Shown: in pieces, positions 44,301-53,570 of the stretch
Layout: every line of letters begins with the position of its first letter
Numbering within the stretch: the stretch's first letter is position 1
NCBI RefSeq assembly: GCF_026870175.2
Contig: NZ_CP113977.2
Coordinates: 806,001 to 870,000 of the forward strand
Direction of reading: 5' to 3'
Length of the DNA: 64,000 nucleotides
DNA from: Flavobacterium aestivum
GTDB taxonomy: Bacteria > Bacteroidota > Bacteroidia > Flavobacteriales > Flavobacteriaceae
Program-made: the position numbers and the translations under genes
Notes under the pieces: model-generated
Told to the model about the DNA's origin: nothing
Databases searched by the model: none
Seen by the model: the letters and a program-made list of their open reading frames with translations, nothing else

Positions 44301-44834
44301 ATGGCAAGTACTAGAGCAGCAATTCGTTATGCGACTGCAATTTTAGATTTATCTAGTTCTAAAGGTGTATCTGAAGTTGTGAATAATGACATGAAATCTA
44401 TTGCTTCAACAATTAAAGGTAATGAGGAGTTGAATACTTTTATTCAAAACCCAACTATAAAAGTAGAAGTAAAAGAGAAAGCACTTTTAGAAGTTTTTGC
44501 TGGTGTGGATAATGTAACTAAAGGATTGCTTCATTTGTTATTTGAAAACAAAAGATTCGAAATTCTGGATGTTATTGCATTAGAATACAGTAAATTATTT
44601 GATGTTAAGAATAATGTTGAAGTAGCAAAAGTAACTACAGCTATAGCTATGGATGCTGCACTTGAGGCTAAAGTTTTGGCTAAGATTGCAACCCTTTCAG
44701 ACAAAAAAATTACAATAGAAAGTATAATAGATCCTTCTATCATTGGAGGTTTTATTTTAAGAATAGGCGATCAGCAGTATAATGCTTCAGTTGCCAACAG
44801 ATTACAAGTATTAAAAAGAGAGTTAAGTAATTAG
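44301..44834 (+). CDS. atpH: ATP synthase F1 subunit delta
   Basis: 177 residues. It starts ASTRAAIRYATAILDLS and ends with the typical IDPSIIGGFILRIGDQQYNASVANRLQVLKREL segment. It connects the b stalk to the top of the alpha3-beta3 hexamer. It is placed between atpF and atpA with short gaps. Confidence 0.94.
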   Translation: MASTRAAIRYATAILDLSSSKGVSEVVNNDMKSIASTIKGNEELNTFIQNPTIKVEVKEKALLEVFAGVDNVTKGLLHLLFENKRFEILDVIALEYSKLFDVKNNVEVAKVTTAIAMDAALEAKVLAKIATLSDKKITIESIIDPSIIGGFILRIGDQQYNASVANRLQVLKRELSN

Positions 44835-44872
44835 TTTTATTACACATTTAAGTGTCTAAATTATAAATTAAG

Positions 44873-46450
44873 ATGGCGGAAATCAAACCTGCTGAAATTT
44901 CAGCAATATTAAGAAAGCAAGTCGAAGGTTTTGAATCTGGTGCTACGCTAGAGGAAGTAGGAACAGTACTTCAAGTTGGAGATGGTATTGCTCTTATTTA
45001 TGGGCTTTCAAATGTTCAATACGGTGAATTAGTTGAATTCGAAAACGGATTAGAGGCTATCGTTTTGAACCTTGAACAAGACAATGTTGGTGTGGTACTT
45101 TTAGGACCATCAACAGGAATCAAAGAAGGATCTACTGCAAAAAGAACTCAACGTATTGCATCTCTTAAAACAGGAGAAGGAATGGTAGGACGTGTAGTGA
45201 ACACTCTTGGTTTTCCAATTGACGGAAAAGGACCAATTGGTGGTGAATTATTCGAAATGCCTTTAGAAAGAAAAGCTCCTGGAGTTGTATTCCGTCAACC
45301 AGTTACTGAGCCATTGCAAACAGGAGTAAAAGCTGTTGATGCTATGATCCCTGTAGGTAGAGGACAACGTGAGTTGGTTATTGGTGACCGTCAAACAGGA
45401 AAATCAACTGTTTGTATCGATACCATCTTAAATCAAAAAGAATTTTACGATGCTGGAAAACCAGTATTTTGTATCTATGTAGCTATTGGTCAAAAAGCTT
45501 CTACAGTTGCAGGAATTGCAAAAACGTTAGAGGAAAAAGGAGCAATGGCTTATACAGTGATCGTTGCAGCTAATGCTTCTGATCCAGCTCCAATGCAAGT
45601 ATATGCTCCTTTCGCAGGTGCTGCAATTGGTGAATATTTTAGAGATTCAGGTCGTCCAGCTTTAATTGTTTATGATGATTTATCTAAACAAGCTGTTGCT
45701 TACCGTGAGGTTTCACTTTTATTAAGAAGACCACCGGGACGTGAGGCTTACCCTGGAGACGTTTTCTACTTACACTCTCGTTTATTAGAAAGAGCTTGTA
45801 AAGTTATCGCTGATGACAGTATCGCTAAAAATATGAACGATTTACCTGATTCATTAAAAGGTATCGTTAAAGGTGGTGGTTCATTGACTGCTTTACCAAT
45901 TATCGAAACTCAAGCAGGTGACGTATCAGCATATATCCCAACAAACGTAATTTCGATTACAGATGGTCAAATTTTCTTGGATGGAGATTTGTTTAACTCA
46001 GGGGTTCGTCCAGCAATCAACGTAGGTATTTCTGTATCTCGTGTTGGAGGTAATGCTCAAATTAAATCAATGAAAAAAGTATCAGGTACTTTAAAATTAG
46101 ATCAAGCACAATTCCGTGAATTGGAAGCGTTTGCTAAATTTGGATCTGATTTGGATGCTGTTACATTAAACGTTATCGAAAAAGGAAAAAGAAACGTTGA
46201 GATCTTGAAACAAGGTTTGAACGATCCTTATACTGTTGAAGACCAAGTTGCAATTATTTATGCTGGTTCTAAAAACTTATTAAGAGATGTTCCTGTAAAT
46301 AAAGTAAAAGAATTTGAGAAAGATTTCTTGGAATTCTTGAACAACAAGCACAGAGCTACTCTTGATGCTTTGAAAGCAGGAAAATTGACAGACGAAATTA
46401 CAGATGTAATTGAAACTGTAGCAAAAGAAATTTCAGCGAAATATAACTAA
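44873..46450 (+). CDS. atpA: ATP synthase F1 subunit alpha
   Basis: 525 residues. It has the N-terminal beta barrel, the nucleotide domain with Walker [10 protein letters not shown] and [21 protein letters not shown], and the C-terminal helical bundle. The non-catalytic nucleotide-binding subunit of F1. Codon use is strongly biased, as expected for a highly expressed gene. An AT-rich quasi-palindrome separates it from atpG. Confidence 0.97.
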   Translation: MAEIKPAEISAILRKQVEGFESGATLEEVGTVLQVGDGIALIYGLSNVQYGELVEFENGLEAIVLNLEQDNVGVVLLGPSTGIKEGSTAKRTQRIASLKTGEGMVGRVVNTLGFPIDGKGPIGGELFEMPLERKAPGVVFRQPVTEPLQTGVKAVDAMIPVGRGQRELVIGDRQTGKSTVCIDTILNQKEFYDAGKPVFCIYVAIGQKASTVAGIAKTLEEKGAMAYTVIVAANASDPAPMQVYAPFAGAAIGEYFRDSGRPALIVYDDLSKQAVAYREVSLLLRRPPGREAYPGDVFYLHSRLLERACKVIADDSIAKNMNDLPDSLKGIVKGGGSLTALPIIETQAGDVSAYIPTNVISITDGQIFLDGDLFNSGVRPAINVGISVSRVGGNAQIKSMKKVSGTLKLDQAQFRELEAFAKFGSDLDAVTLNVIEKGKRNVEILKQGLNDPYTVEDQVAIIYAGSKNLLRDVPVNKVKEFEKDFLEFLNNKHRATLDALKAGKLTDEITDVIETVAKEISAKYN

Positions 46451-46538
46451 TTAGATGATTCGTAAATTAGATAATTAGAGAATGTTTTAGCATTATTCTA
46501 ATTATCTAATTTTAAAATTGTCACATTTTCTAATTTAC
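46451..46538. repeat. Intergenic quasi-palindrome with TAATTAGAT-type words, between atpA and atpG
   Basis: TAAATTAGATAATTAGAGAAT (46463-46483) pairs with ATTCTAATTATCTAATTTTA (46495-46514) with little mismatch. Further partial copies (TTAGATGATT, TTCTAATTTAC) flank it. There is no T tract suggesting full termination, and the operon continues into atpG. Confidence 0.6.
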
Positions 46539-46540
46539 AA

Positions 46541-47401
46541 ATGGCAAACTTAAAGGAAATCCGTAATAGAATTACTTCCATTTCATCAACGATGCAAATC
46601 ACATCGGCAATGAAAATGGTTTCTGCAGCAAAGCTGAAGAAAGCACAAGATGCGATCACAGCAATGCGCCCTTATGCCGAAAAATTAACTGAATTATTAC
46701 AAAATCTTTCAGCTACACTTGAAGGTGATGTTGGAGGAGAATTTACAACACAACGTGAAGTAAAAAAAGTTTTACTTGTTGCCATAACTTCAAACAGAGG
46801 TTTGTGTGGAGCATTTAATTCGAATGTAATTAAAGAAGCTAAAAGCCGTTCTGAATATTATGCTGGAAAGCAAGTTGATGTTTTTGCTATAGGTAAAAAA
46901 GGTAATGATATATTATCAAAAACACTAAAAGTTATTGATAATCAAAGTACTATTTTTGATCATTTATCATTTGATAATGTGGCTGCAATTGCAGATACAT
47001 TAACTCAAAAATTTGTTACTGGTGAATATGATAGAATAGAGTTGATTTACAATCAATTCAAAAATGCTGCGACACAAGTTGTTCTAACAGAGCAATTTTT
47101 GCCATTGGCACCTATAAAATCGGACAAAGCAGTTTCTACTGGTGATTATATTTTCGAACCTTCAAAAGAGGAAATAGTTTTAACATTAATTCCTAAAGCA
47201 TTGAAAACTCAATTGTTTAAAGGAATTCGTGACTCATTTGCTTCAGAACACGGAGCGCGTATGACTGCAATGCACAAAGCAACAGATAACGCAACCGAGT
47301 TGAGAGATCAATTGAAATTGACATACAATAAAGCCCGTCAAGCAGCTATTACTAATGAAATCCTTGAGATTGTTGGTGGAGCAGAAGCATTGAAAGGATA
47401 A
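46541..47401 (+). CDS. atpG: ATP synthase F1 subunit gamma
   Basis: 286 residues, forming the central stalk. It starts ANLKEIRNRITSISSTMQITSAMKMVSAAKL and ends with ATELRDQLKLTYNKARQAAITNEILEIVGGAEAL, the paired N- and C-terminal coiled coil. It is the last atp gene here. atpD and atpC are not in the window, as usual in Bacteroidota where they form a separate unit. A strong terminator follows. Confidence 0.96.
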   Translation: MANLKEIRNRITSISSTMQITSAMKMVSAAKLKKAQDAITAMRPYAEKLTELLQNLSATLEGDVGGEFTTQREVKKVLLVAITSNRGLCGAFNSNVIKEAKSRSEYYAGKQVDVFAIGKKGNDILSKTLKVIDNQSTIFDHLSFDNVAAIADTLTQKFVTGEYDRIELIYNQFKNAATQVVLTEQFLPLAPIKSDKAVSTGDYIFEPSKEEIVLTLIPKALKTQLFKGIRDSFASEHGARMTAMHKATDNATELRDQLKLTYNKARQAAITNEILEIVGGAEALKG

Positions 47402-47421
47402 TTTATAAAATGCATAAAATG

Positions 47422-47450
47422 AAAAAAGAGCCGAATGGCTCTTTTTTTTT
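47422..47450 (+). terminator. Terminator of the atp operon
   Basis: AAAAAGAGCC (47423-47432) pairs with GGCTCTTTTT (47437-47446) around a GAAT loop, followed by a continued T tract. Confidence 0.9.
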
Positions 47451-47815
47451 GCTTTGTTTTTAGGAACAAATAGCTTTATAATCCTTATATGCTCTATGTT
47501 TAAGGGTGTATTATAGCTTTTCCCTGTGCTTTGTTTTTAAGGAACAAATAGCTTTATAATCCTTCTGCTCTATGTTTAAGGGTGAACTTAGCTTTTCCCT
47601 GTGCTTTGTTTTTAGGAACAAATAGCTTTATAATCCTTTATGCTCTATGTTTAAGGGTGTATTTTAGCTTTTCCCTGTGCTTTGTTTTTAGGAACAAATA
47701 GCTTTATAATCCTTTTTGCTCAATTTTTTAAGGGTGAATTTTAGCTTATCCCCATGCTTTGTTTTGTGGGGATCAATTAGCTTTATAAACCCCTTTATCT
47801 AAATTTTGTTATACA
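47451..47815. repeat. Tandem array of ~76-bp hairpin-forming repeats
   Basis: Units begin with GCTTTGTTTT at 47451, 47528, 47603 and 47679 (lengths 77, 75, 76 and 77), and a diverged fifth unit starts at 47756. Within a unit, GGAACAAATAGCTTTATAATCCTT and the later AAGGGTGTATTATAGCTTTTCCC are imperfect inverted repeats, so each unit can fold on itself. The units are highly alike at first and decay toward the right. There is no coding frame. The array fills most of the 540-base gap between atpG and the GNAT gene. Confidence 0.85.
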
Positions 47816-47906
47816 AATGTCGGTCATTATGAAGGTTTGTACAATACCCACTTTTAGTGATTTTTCAATAAATTTTCTTCTCTTTTCTGAATGGTTCTTT
47901 TTTGTT

Positions 47907-47914
47907 TATTTTTG
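47907..47914 (+). promoter_or_regulatory. -7 box TATTTTTG of the GNAT gene
   Basis: A full TAnnTTTG match inside the longest open frame (which starts at 47891). It places the transcript start near 47921 and supports the TTG at 47942 as the translation start. Confidence 0.45.
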
Positions 47915-47941
47915 TTCTTTCTATTTTTAAATTCTATTCAA

Positions 47942-48379
47942 TTGAAAGCCGTAGAACTCACCACAATTTCAGAAATGCTTGCTCAAATAGGAGTAATGCG
48001 ACATTTATATCCAAAACTTACTTTGGAAAAATATGAAAGTTATTTAAAGGAAATGGTTCCTCATAATTATAAGCAATTAGCTGTTTTTGAAGATGAAATT
48101 TGTGTAGGAGTGACCGGTTTTTGGACAGCTATGAAACTATGGACGGGTAAGTATATCGAAATAGATAATTTTATTGTTCATTCAGATCACAGAGCAAAAG
48201 GAGTTGGTAAAATGATGACCGATTATATTGATGCTAAAGCGAAAGCTGAAAATTGCAATGCCATTGTTCTAGATGCTTTCACCGGAAATTTTACAGCTCA
48301 TCGTTTTTATTATAACCAAGGTTATGCACCTAGAGGTTTCCATTTCTTGAAAATACTAGATGAAGAAGGATTAACTTAA
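47942..48379 (+). CDS. GNAT family N-acetyltransferase
   Basis: About 145 residues from the TTG at 47942, giving MKAVELTTISEMLAQIGVMRHLYPKL. The acetyl-CoA site reads VHSDHRAKGVGKMMTDYI (the RxxGxG-type motif A) and is followed by LDAFTGNFTAHRFYYNQGY. It transfers an acetyl group to an unknown amine. The longer frame adds an odd hydrophobic start and is contradicted by the -7 box. It is followed by a secreted protein gene after 11 bases. Confidence 0.8.
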   Translation: MKAVELTTISEMLAQIGVMRHLYPKLTLEKYESYLKEMVPHNYKQLAVFEDEICVGVTGFWTAMKLWTGKYIEIDNFIVHSDHRAKGVGKMMTDYIDAKAKAENCNAIVLDAFTGNFTAHRFYYNQGYAPRGFHFLKILDEEGLT

Positions 48380-48390
48380 ATAAAGAAAAA

Positions 48391-48873
48391 ATGAAAGTTG
48401 GTTTTAAGAAATATGTTTTTTTATTGATTTTTGCTGGCTTTTCCCATGTTGTTTTAAGTCAAAAGCTCGGAACTGTTTTTCCTCAGCAAATAGCAGAAGT
48501 ATATTATCAGCGATGTAAAGGAGATTCTGTAGTAATCGAAACTCGTTTTAACATTAGATTCAAAAAACCGCTTTCGGCAAATATTCAACTTCAGAAAATT
48601 TATTTTCATTATCAAGAAGCAGGTTTTGAGCTAAAACCCAATACTATTTATGTTGCCTATTTTTATTCAAAAAGTAGTAAACAAGATTATATTATGGATT
48701 CCGATTCAACCAAAGAATATGGAAATAAACCACCACTGATAGCAAAACCAAAATTTGACTTAAAAGCTAATGAAGCTGTAGTAAAATATCTAAAAAATGG
48801 AAAAACCTACTATTATAAAATTACCAATGTAAAAGAATTACCAATGATTGTTTATCCTACGATGAATAAATAA
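48391..48873 (+). CDS. Secreted protein of unknown family
   Basis: 160 residues. A signal peptide (about 1-23, KYVFLLIFAGFSHVVLSQ) precedes a beta-rich domain containing ETRFNIRFKKPLSANIQLQKIYFHYQ and YLKNGKTYYYKITNVKELP. I do not recognise the domain; related short exported proteins are common in flavobacteria. There is no T9SS sorting signal, so a periplasmic location is likely. It is probably co-transcribed with the GNAT gene. Confidence 0.65.
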   Translation: MKVGFKKYVFLLIFAGFSHVVLSQKLGTVFPQQIAEVYYQRCKGDSVVIETRFNIRFKKPLSANIQLQKIYFHYQEAGFELKPNTIYVAYFYSKSSKQDYIMDSDSTKEYGNKPPLIAKPKFDLKANEAVVKYLKNGKTYYYKITNVKELPMIVYPTMNK

Positions 48874-48883
48874 AAGAATTAGT

Positions 48884-48891
48884 TATTTTTG
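48884..48891 (+). promoter_or_regulatory. -7 box TATTTTTG of the second flippase gene
   Basis: A full TAnnTTTG match directly after the preceding stop and 29 bases before the TTG start at 48921. Confidence 0.45.
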
Positions 48892-48920
48892 TGTTATAAT
48901 TAATAAACAGACAGTACATT

Positions 48921-50393
48921 TTGGGATTATATAAAAAACTTTTTCAACAAACGGCCATTTACGGGCTTGCAACAGTAATACCAAGGATGTTCAGTTTCTT
49001 GTTGGTACCATTGTATACAGGATTGCTTCCACAAGAAGAGTACGGAAAAGTATCAATTATATTTGCTTGGATGATTTTTTTCAATGTAATCCTAGCCTAC
49101 GGAATGGAAACTGCTTTTTTTAGATTTTATAATAATAAAAATGAAAACAAAGCAAGCGTAGTAGAAACTACAACTGTTTCTATTTTTTGGTCTACGATTC
49201 TTTTTGTTTTTATAGCATTATTGTTTCGAAATTCGTTGGCTCAATGGTCTGGAGTAGACACTCAATACATTACGTATTCTATTTGGATTTTGGCTTTAGA
49301 TGCTTTGGTTATTGTTCCATTTTCTAAGTTAAGAGCTAATCAAAGACCCAAGTTTTATGCATTAATCAAAATTGGGAATGTTGTAGTTAATCTATCGTTT
49401 AACCTATTCTTTTTGATATATTTACCAAGCGTTTCGGTATCTCAGCCGGACAGTTTTTTGAGTTCCGTTTATATTGACAACTTTCAAATTGGTTATATTT
49501 TCCTTGCCAATATTATTGCTAGTTTTTTAACTTTCATTGTGCTTTTCCCTGATTATTTTGCCATCAAATGGAAATTTGATTATGAGCTTTGGAAACGTAT
49601 GATGCGTTATGGATTACCTATTATGATCGCCGGAATTGCTTTTGCAATCAACGAACAATTTGATAAAATTCTCTTGGGGGATCTATTACCAGCCAATATT
49701 GCCAAAGCACAAGTAGGTGTATATTCCGCTTGTTATAAGTTGGGTCTGTTTATGGTTTTGTATCGAACAGCTTATACGTTAGGAATTGAGCCTTTCTTTT
49801 TCAGTCATGCTTCTAATGATAATGCCCAAGAAACTTACGCAACGATTACCAAATATTTTGTGATTTTTGGTTCCTTTATATTATTATCAGTAATAGTATT
49901 TGCAGATATTTTAAAACAAGTTATGATACCCAACTCTTCATATTGGGAAGCAATGAAAGTGGTGCCACTGATTATTTTAGCCAATTTTTTTCTGGGTATT
50001 TATACGAACCTTTCAGTTTGGTATAAATTGATTGATAAAACCTATGTGGGAGCTTATATTTCTATAGTTGGTGCAGTAGTAACTTTGGCATTAAACTATT
50101 TATTGATTCCTAAATACGGTTATTATGGTTCAGCGATTGCTACTATTTCTGCCTACGGAAGTATGATGTTTATTTCTTATTATCTAGGAAATAAGTATTA
50201 CCCAATTCCTTATGACAAGAAAAAGATAGTTGGTTATCTTACGTTATCTACTGGTTTTTCATGTATTTCTTTTTATGGTTTTAGAGAGAATTATTATATC
50301 GGAATCTTGCTTCTAGGAATATTTCTGGGATTTATATACTACAATGAAAAAGAAACACTTTTACGAATTTTAAAACGTCCAATAAAAAATTAG
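48921..50393 (+). CDS. Oligosaccharide flippase / polysaccharide biosynthesis protein
   Basis: 490 residues with about 14 hydrophobic segments. It opens MGLYKKLFQQTAIYGLATVIPRMFSFLLVPLYTG from a TTG codon, a start shared by a widespread flavobacterial flippase family (MOP superfamily). The late segment LNYLLIPKYGYYGSAIATISAYG is typical. It probably moves a lipid-linked glycan across the inner membrane. It is distinct from the cluster flippase at 15.9 kb and is linked here to dut and a nucleotidyltransferase. Confidence 0.85.
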   Translation: MGLYKKLFQQTAIYGLATVIPRMFSFLLVPLYTGLLPQEEYGKVSIIFAWMIFFNVILAYGMETAFFRFYNNKNENKASVVETTTVSIFWSTILFVFIALLFRNSLAQWSGVDTQYITYSIWILALDALVIVPFSKLRANQRPKFYALIKIGNVVVNLSFNLFFLIYLPSVSVSQPDSFLSSVYIDNFQIGYIFLANIIASFLTFIVLFPDYFAIKWKFDYELWKRMMRYGLPIMIAGIAFAINEQFDKILLGDLLPANIAKAQVGVYSACYKLGLFMVLYRTAYTLGIEPFFFSHASNDNAQETYATITKYFVIFGSFILLSVIVFADILKQVMIPNSSYWEAMKVVPLIILANFFLGIYTNLSVWYKLIDKTYVGAYISIVGAVVTLALNYLLIPKYGYYGSAIATISAYGSMMFISYYLGNKYYPIPYDKKKIVGYLTLSTGFSCISFYGFRENYYIGILLLGIFLGFIYYNEKETLLRILKRPIKN

Positions 50394-50546
50394 GAGCTAT
50401 TTCCTGTTTCAGATGTAATCTTTAAATTATTATAAAGGGATTTCTACTGTAAACGAAGCTCAATTAACTCCAGTTGAAATAAAAGTTAAGTGAAGTAATC
50501 AGGGCTAGGATATCTCGTAATCAACAATATTTATATTAAAAAAAGA

Positions 50547-50981
50547 ATGAAAATAAACATTATCAATAAATCACAACACGCACTCCCAAACTACGAAACG
50601 ATTGCTTCTGCCGGGATGGATTTAAGAGCTAATTTAACTCAGCCTATAACATTGCAGCCTCTGGAAAGAACCATTGTAAAAACGGGTCTTTTTATAGAAT
50701 TGCCTATAGGTTATGAAGCTCAAGTACGCCCTAGAAGCGGATTGGCTGCAAAAAATGGCATAACTGTTCTTAATGCGCCCGGAACAGTCGATGCTGATTA
50801 TAGAGGTGAAATTGGAGTAATTTTAGTAAATTTATCTAATGATCCATTTGTTATCGAAAATGGAGAACGAATAGCTCAACTTATCATTGCCAAACACGAA
50901 CGTGCTGAGTGGTTAGAAGCACTTGAATTAACTGAGACTTCAAGAGGTGCGGGTGGATTTGGAAGTACAGGAGTAAAATAA
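50547..50981 (+). CDS. dut: dUTP diphosphatase
   Basis: A 144-residue trimeric dUTPase, hydrolysing dUTP to dUMP. The five family motifs are present: [41 protein letters not shown] and the C-terminal [10 protein letters not shown]. Length is normal. The 153 bases before it hold no clear promoter. Confidence 0.96.
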   Translation: MKINIINKSQHALPNYETIASAGMDLRANLTQPITLQPLERTIVKTGLFIELPIGYEAQVRPRSGLAAKNGITVLNAPGTVDADYRGEIGVILVNLSNDPFVIENGERIAQLIIAKHERAEWLEALELTETSRGAGGFGSTGVK

Positions 50982-50984
50982 ATT

Positions 50985-51062
50985 AATTTAATAATTTGAA
51001 GATTAAATAATTGAAAGATTTTTGATTCTAATTTTTCAATCTTTTAACTTTTCGATCTTTTA
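50985..51062. repeat. Intergenic AT-rich element with TTGAAAGAT / ATCTTTTAA words
   Basis: The left half repeats TTGAAGATTAAAT and TTGAAAGATT. The right half answers with TTTTTCAATCTTTTAACTTTTCGATCTTTTAA. Pairing is imperfect, but the word structure resembles the other quasi-palindromes in the window. Confidence 0.5.
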
Positions 51063-51073
51063 ATAAAAAAAAC

Positions 51074-52084
51074 ATGAAAATAATTATACCAATGGCAGGA
51101 CGTGGATCACGCCTTCGCCCACATACATTAACAATACCTAAACCTTTAATACCAATTGCAGGAAAACCAATTGTACATCGTTTAGTCGAAGATATTGCTG
51201 GCGTTTTAAATCAAGATATTGAAGAAATAGCATTTATTATTCACGAAAGTTTTGGAAAAAAAGTAGAAGATGATTTAATTGCAATTGCTCAAAAATTAGG
51301 AGCCAAAGGAACCATTTATTATCAAAATGAGGCACTAGGAACAGGTCATGCCATTATGTGCGCCCAAGATTCTTTGAGCGGACCAGCAGTTATTGCTTAT
51401 GCTGATACTTTAATTCGTGCTAATTTTGATTTAGATACAAATGCTGACAGTGTTATTTGGGTAAAACAAGTAGATCAGCCAGAAGCATTTGGTGTGGTAA
51501 ACTTAAATGGTGCTAATGAAATAATTGAATTGGTAGAAAAACCTAAAGAATTTGTTTCTGATCTTGCCGTTATCGGAATTTATTATTTTAAAGATATAGC
51601 TGTTTTAAAAAATGAACTTCAGTTAGTGCTAGATAACAATATTATTCACGGAGGAGAATATCAAATCAATGACGGAATAAAGCAGATGATGGCTAAAGGA
51701 ATGAAATTTGTTCCAGGTGAAGTAGATGAATGGATGGATTGCGGAAACAAAGATGTTACTGTTGAAACTAATTCTAGAATGCTAGGTTTTCTTCATAAGG
51801 ACGGAATTGATTTGGTAGATAAAAGTGTAAGATTAGATAATTCTACGATTATCCCACCTTGTTATATAGGAGAAAATGTGATTTTAATCAATTCTACAGT
51901 TGGGCCAAATGTATCATTGGGTAATGCATGCCATGTACAAAATAGTAAGATTCAAAATAGTTTGGTGCAAACCCATTCACATATAAAGAATGCCAATTTA
52001 GACAATGCAATGATTGGAAACCACGCTAATTTTGATGGGAATTTCACTAATGTAAGCATTGGGGATTATTCTGTTCTAGAATAG
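51074..52084 (+). CDS. Sugar-phosphate nucleotidyltransferase
   Basis: 336 residues. The N-terminal nucleotidyl transferase domain starts MKIIIPMAGRGSRLRPHTLTIPKPLIPIAGKPIV and has the ALGTGHAI and GGEYQINDGI motifs. The C-terminal part (about 245-336) is a short left-handed beta-helix of hexapeptide-like repeats (SVRLDNSTIIPPCYIGENV). It activates a sugar 1-phosphate with a nucleotide; RmlA/GlmU-like enzymes are the nearest relatives, and the sugar is uncertain. It may feed glycan synthesis together with the flippase upstream. Confidence 0.85.
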   Translation: MKIIIPMAGRGSRLRPHTLTIPKPLIPIAGKPIVHRLVEDIAGVLNQDIEEIAFIIHESFGKKVEDDLIAIAQKLGAKGTIYYQNEALGTGHAIMCAQDSLSGPAVIAYADTLIRANFDLDTNADSVIWVKQVDQPEAFGVVNLNGANEIIELVEKPKEFVSDLAVIGIYYFKDIAVLKNELQLVLDNNIIHGGEYQINDGIKQMMAKGMKFVPGEVDEWMDCGNKDVTVETNSRMLGFLHKDGIDLVDKSVRLDNSTIIPPCYIGENVILINSTVGPNVSLGNACHVQNSKIQNSLVQTHSHIKNANLDNAMIGNHANFDGNFTNVSIGDYSVLE

Positions 52085-52110
52085 TTTAAAGCGTACATAA
52101 AAAAAATATC

Positions 52111-52157
52111 AAGCAGCATTATTTAAGTTTTTATTATGCTGCTTTGTTGTTTTTTTA
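52111..52157 (+). terminator. Terminator after the nucleotidyltransferase gene
   Basis: AAGCAGCAT (52111-52119) pairs with ATGCTGCTT (52136-52144), followed by a T-rich tract. Confidence 0.65.
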
Positions 52158-52217
52158 ATTTATTTTGCAAAGGAGAACAATTCTATATGATTTTGTTACC
52201 AAAGAGCACTCTTTTAA

Positions 52218-53570
52218 ATGATAAAAAAAATAATTTCCATATTCACTTTTTCTGTTTTGCTAAGCAATTCAGTTACTGTATTGGCACAAACCGAGCCTGA
52301 TCAAATTAAGGTGGAGGGAGATAAATTCCAAGATTTTTTTTATGAATCGTTATTTCAAAAAAGCATTGAAAACTATGATAAATCTCTAGCATCATTAGAA
52401 CAATGTTTAAAATTGAAACCCAATGATGCAACCGTTTATTTTGAATTTGGGAAAAATTACTTTGCTCTAAAAGATTATAAAAATGCCTACGATTCATATG
52501 AACACGCCACTCAAATAGATCCCAATAACAAATGGTTTTGGGTAGGGATGTATGATGTATGTTATGTTACAAAGGATTTTAATCAAGCCATAATTATTGT
52601 CAATAAAATTATTCCTTTTGATCCAGAATATAAAGAAGACCTGGTTTCTTTATATATGGCAACACATCAATATGATAAAGCGCTTGAGGCTATAAATGAG
52701 CTGAATGAGAAAACCGGAAAAACAGACAGAAGAGAAATATACAAAATGGAGATTTTGTCTGAAGGGAAATATCAAAATGCAGAAATAACAAATCTATTAG
52801 ATCAAATAAATAAAAACCCAAAAGAAGAGTCTAATTATATTGCTTTGATTTTTTTGTATTCTAAAAATAATGAAGAGGCAAAAGCATTAGAGATTTCACA
52901 AAAATTAGAAAAGGAAATCCCAGAATCAGTTTGGGCGCAAGTGAGTTTATTCAAAAGTTATTTAGAAAAGAATGATGGACCAAATGCTGTAAAAGCAATG
53001 AATATAGTTTTGGCCAGCCCAAAAATTGATTCAAAAATCAAGCATCGTATTCTTAATGAATTTTTACTTTTTACCAATGCCAATCAGCAATTTACGCCCG
53101 ATTTGGATAATGCAATAGGTTATTTCAAGACAGACAAAGAAATTAATGTTCCAAAGGAAATAGGTAAGTTTTACCAGAATAAAAAACAATGGGCCAATGC
53201 GATTAAATATTATGAACTATCGGAGAAAAACAATTCTGAAGTCGATATTGAAACAAGTTTGCTTTGGCTTCAAGCCAATACAGAACTCAAACAATTTGAG
53301 CCTGTAGCCAAAAAAGCGATGGCCATGATTGAAACTTTTCCTGCAGAACCTCAGTTTTATTATTATGCAGGGTTGGCAAACAATCAATTGCAACATTATA
53401 AGAAAGCCAAAGAAACTCTTGAGATGGGCTTAGATTATGTTGTAGAAAATGTTAATTTAGAAATTAATTTTAATATACAACTTGGCGAAGCTTTCAATGG
53501 ATTAGGAGATGCAGCGAAGAAAGAGTTTTATTTTAGTAAAGCCAATCAATTAATAAAAGAAAAAAAATAA
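52218..53570 (+). CDS. Tetratricopeptide repeat protein, exported
   Basis: 450 residues. A signal peptide (about 1-23, ending VLAQ) is followed by TPR helices across most of the length, for example ATVYFEFGKNYFALKDYKNAYDSYEHATQIDPNNKW. TPR proteins of this kind act as periplasmic scaffolds. The stop codon overlaps the start of the DUF4292 gene (TAATGA), and the same order with DUF4292 and an EnvC-like gene is common in Bacteroidota, so they probably work in one envelope process. Confidence 0.82.
   Translation: MIKKIISIFTFSVLLSNSVTVLAQTEPDQIKVEGDKFQDFFYESLFQKSIENYDKSLASLEQCLKLKPNDATVYFEFGKNYFALKDYKNAYDSYEHATQIDPNNKWFWVGMYDVCYVTKDFNQAIIIVNKIIPFDPEYKEDLVSLYMATHQYDKALEAINELNEKTGKTDRREIYKMEILSEGKYQNAEITNLLDQINKNPKEESNYIALIFLYSKNNEEAKALEISQKLEKEIPESVWAQVSLFKSYLEKNDGPNAVKAMNIVLASPKIDSKIKHRILNEFLLFTNANQQFTPDLDNAIGYFKTDKEINVPKEIGKFYQNKKQWANAIKYYELSEKNNSEVDIETSLLWLQANTELKQFEPVAKKAMAMIETFPAEPQFYYYAGLANNQLQHYKKAKETLEMGLDYVVENVNLEINFNIQLGEAFNGLGDAAKKEFYFSKANQLIKEKK

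Noticed and set aside
47451..47815. CRISPR-like array
   Set aside because: Repeat units are contiguous and differ only by scattered changes; there are no unique spacers of constant length and no cas genes nearby.
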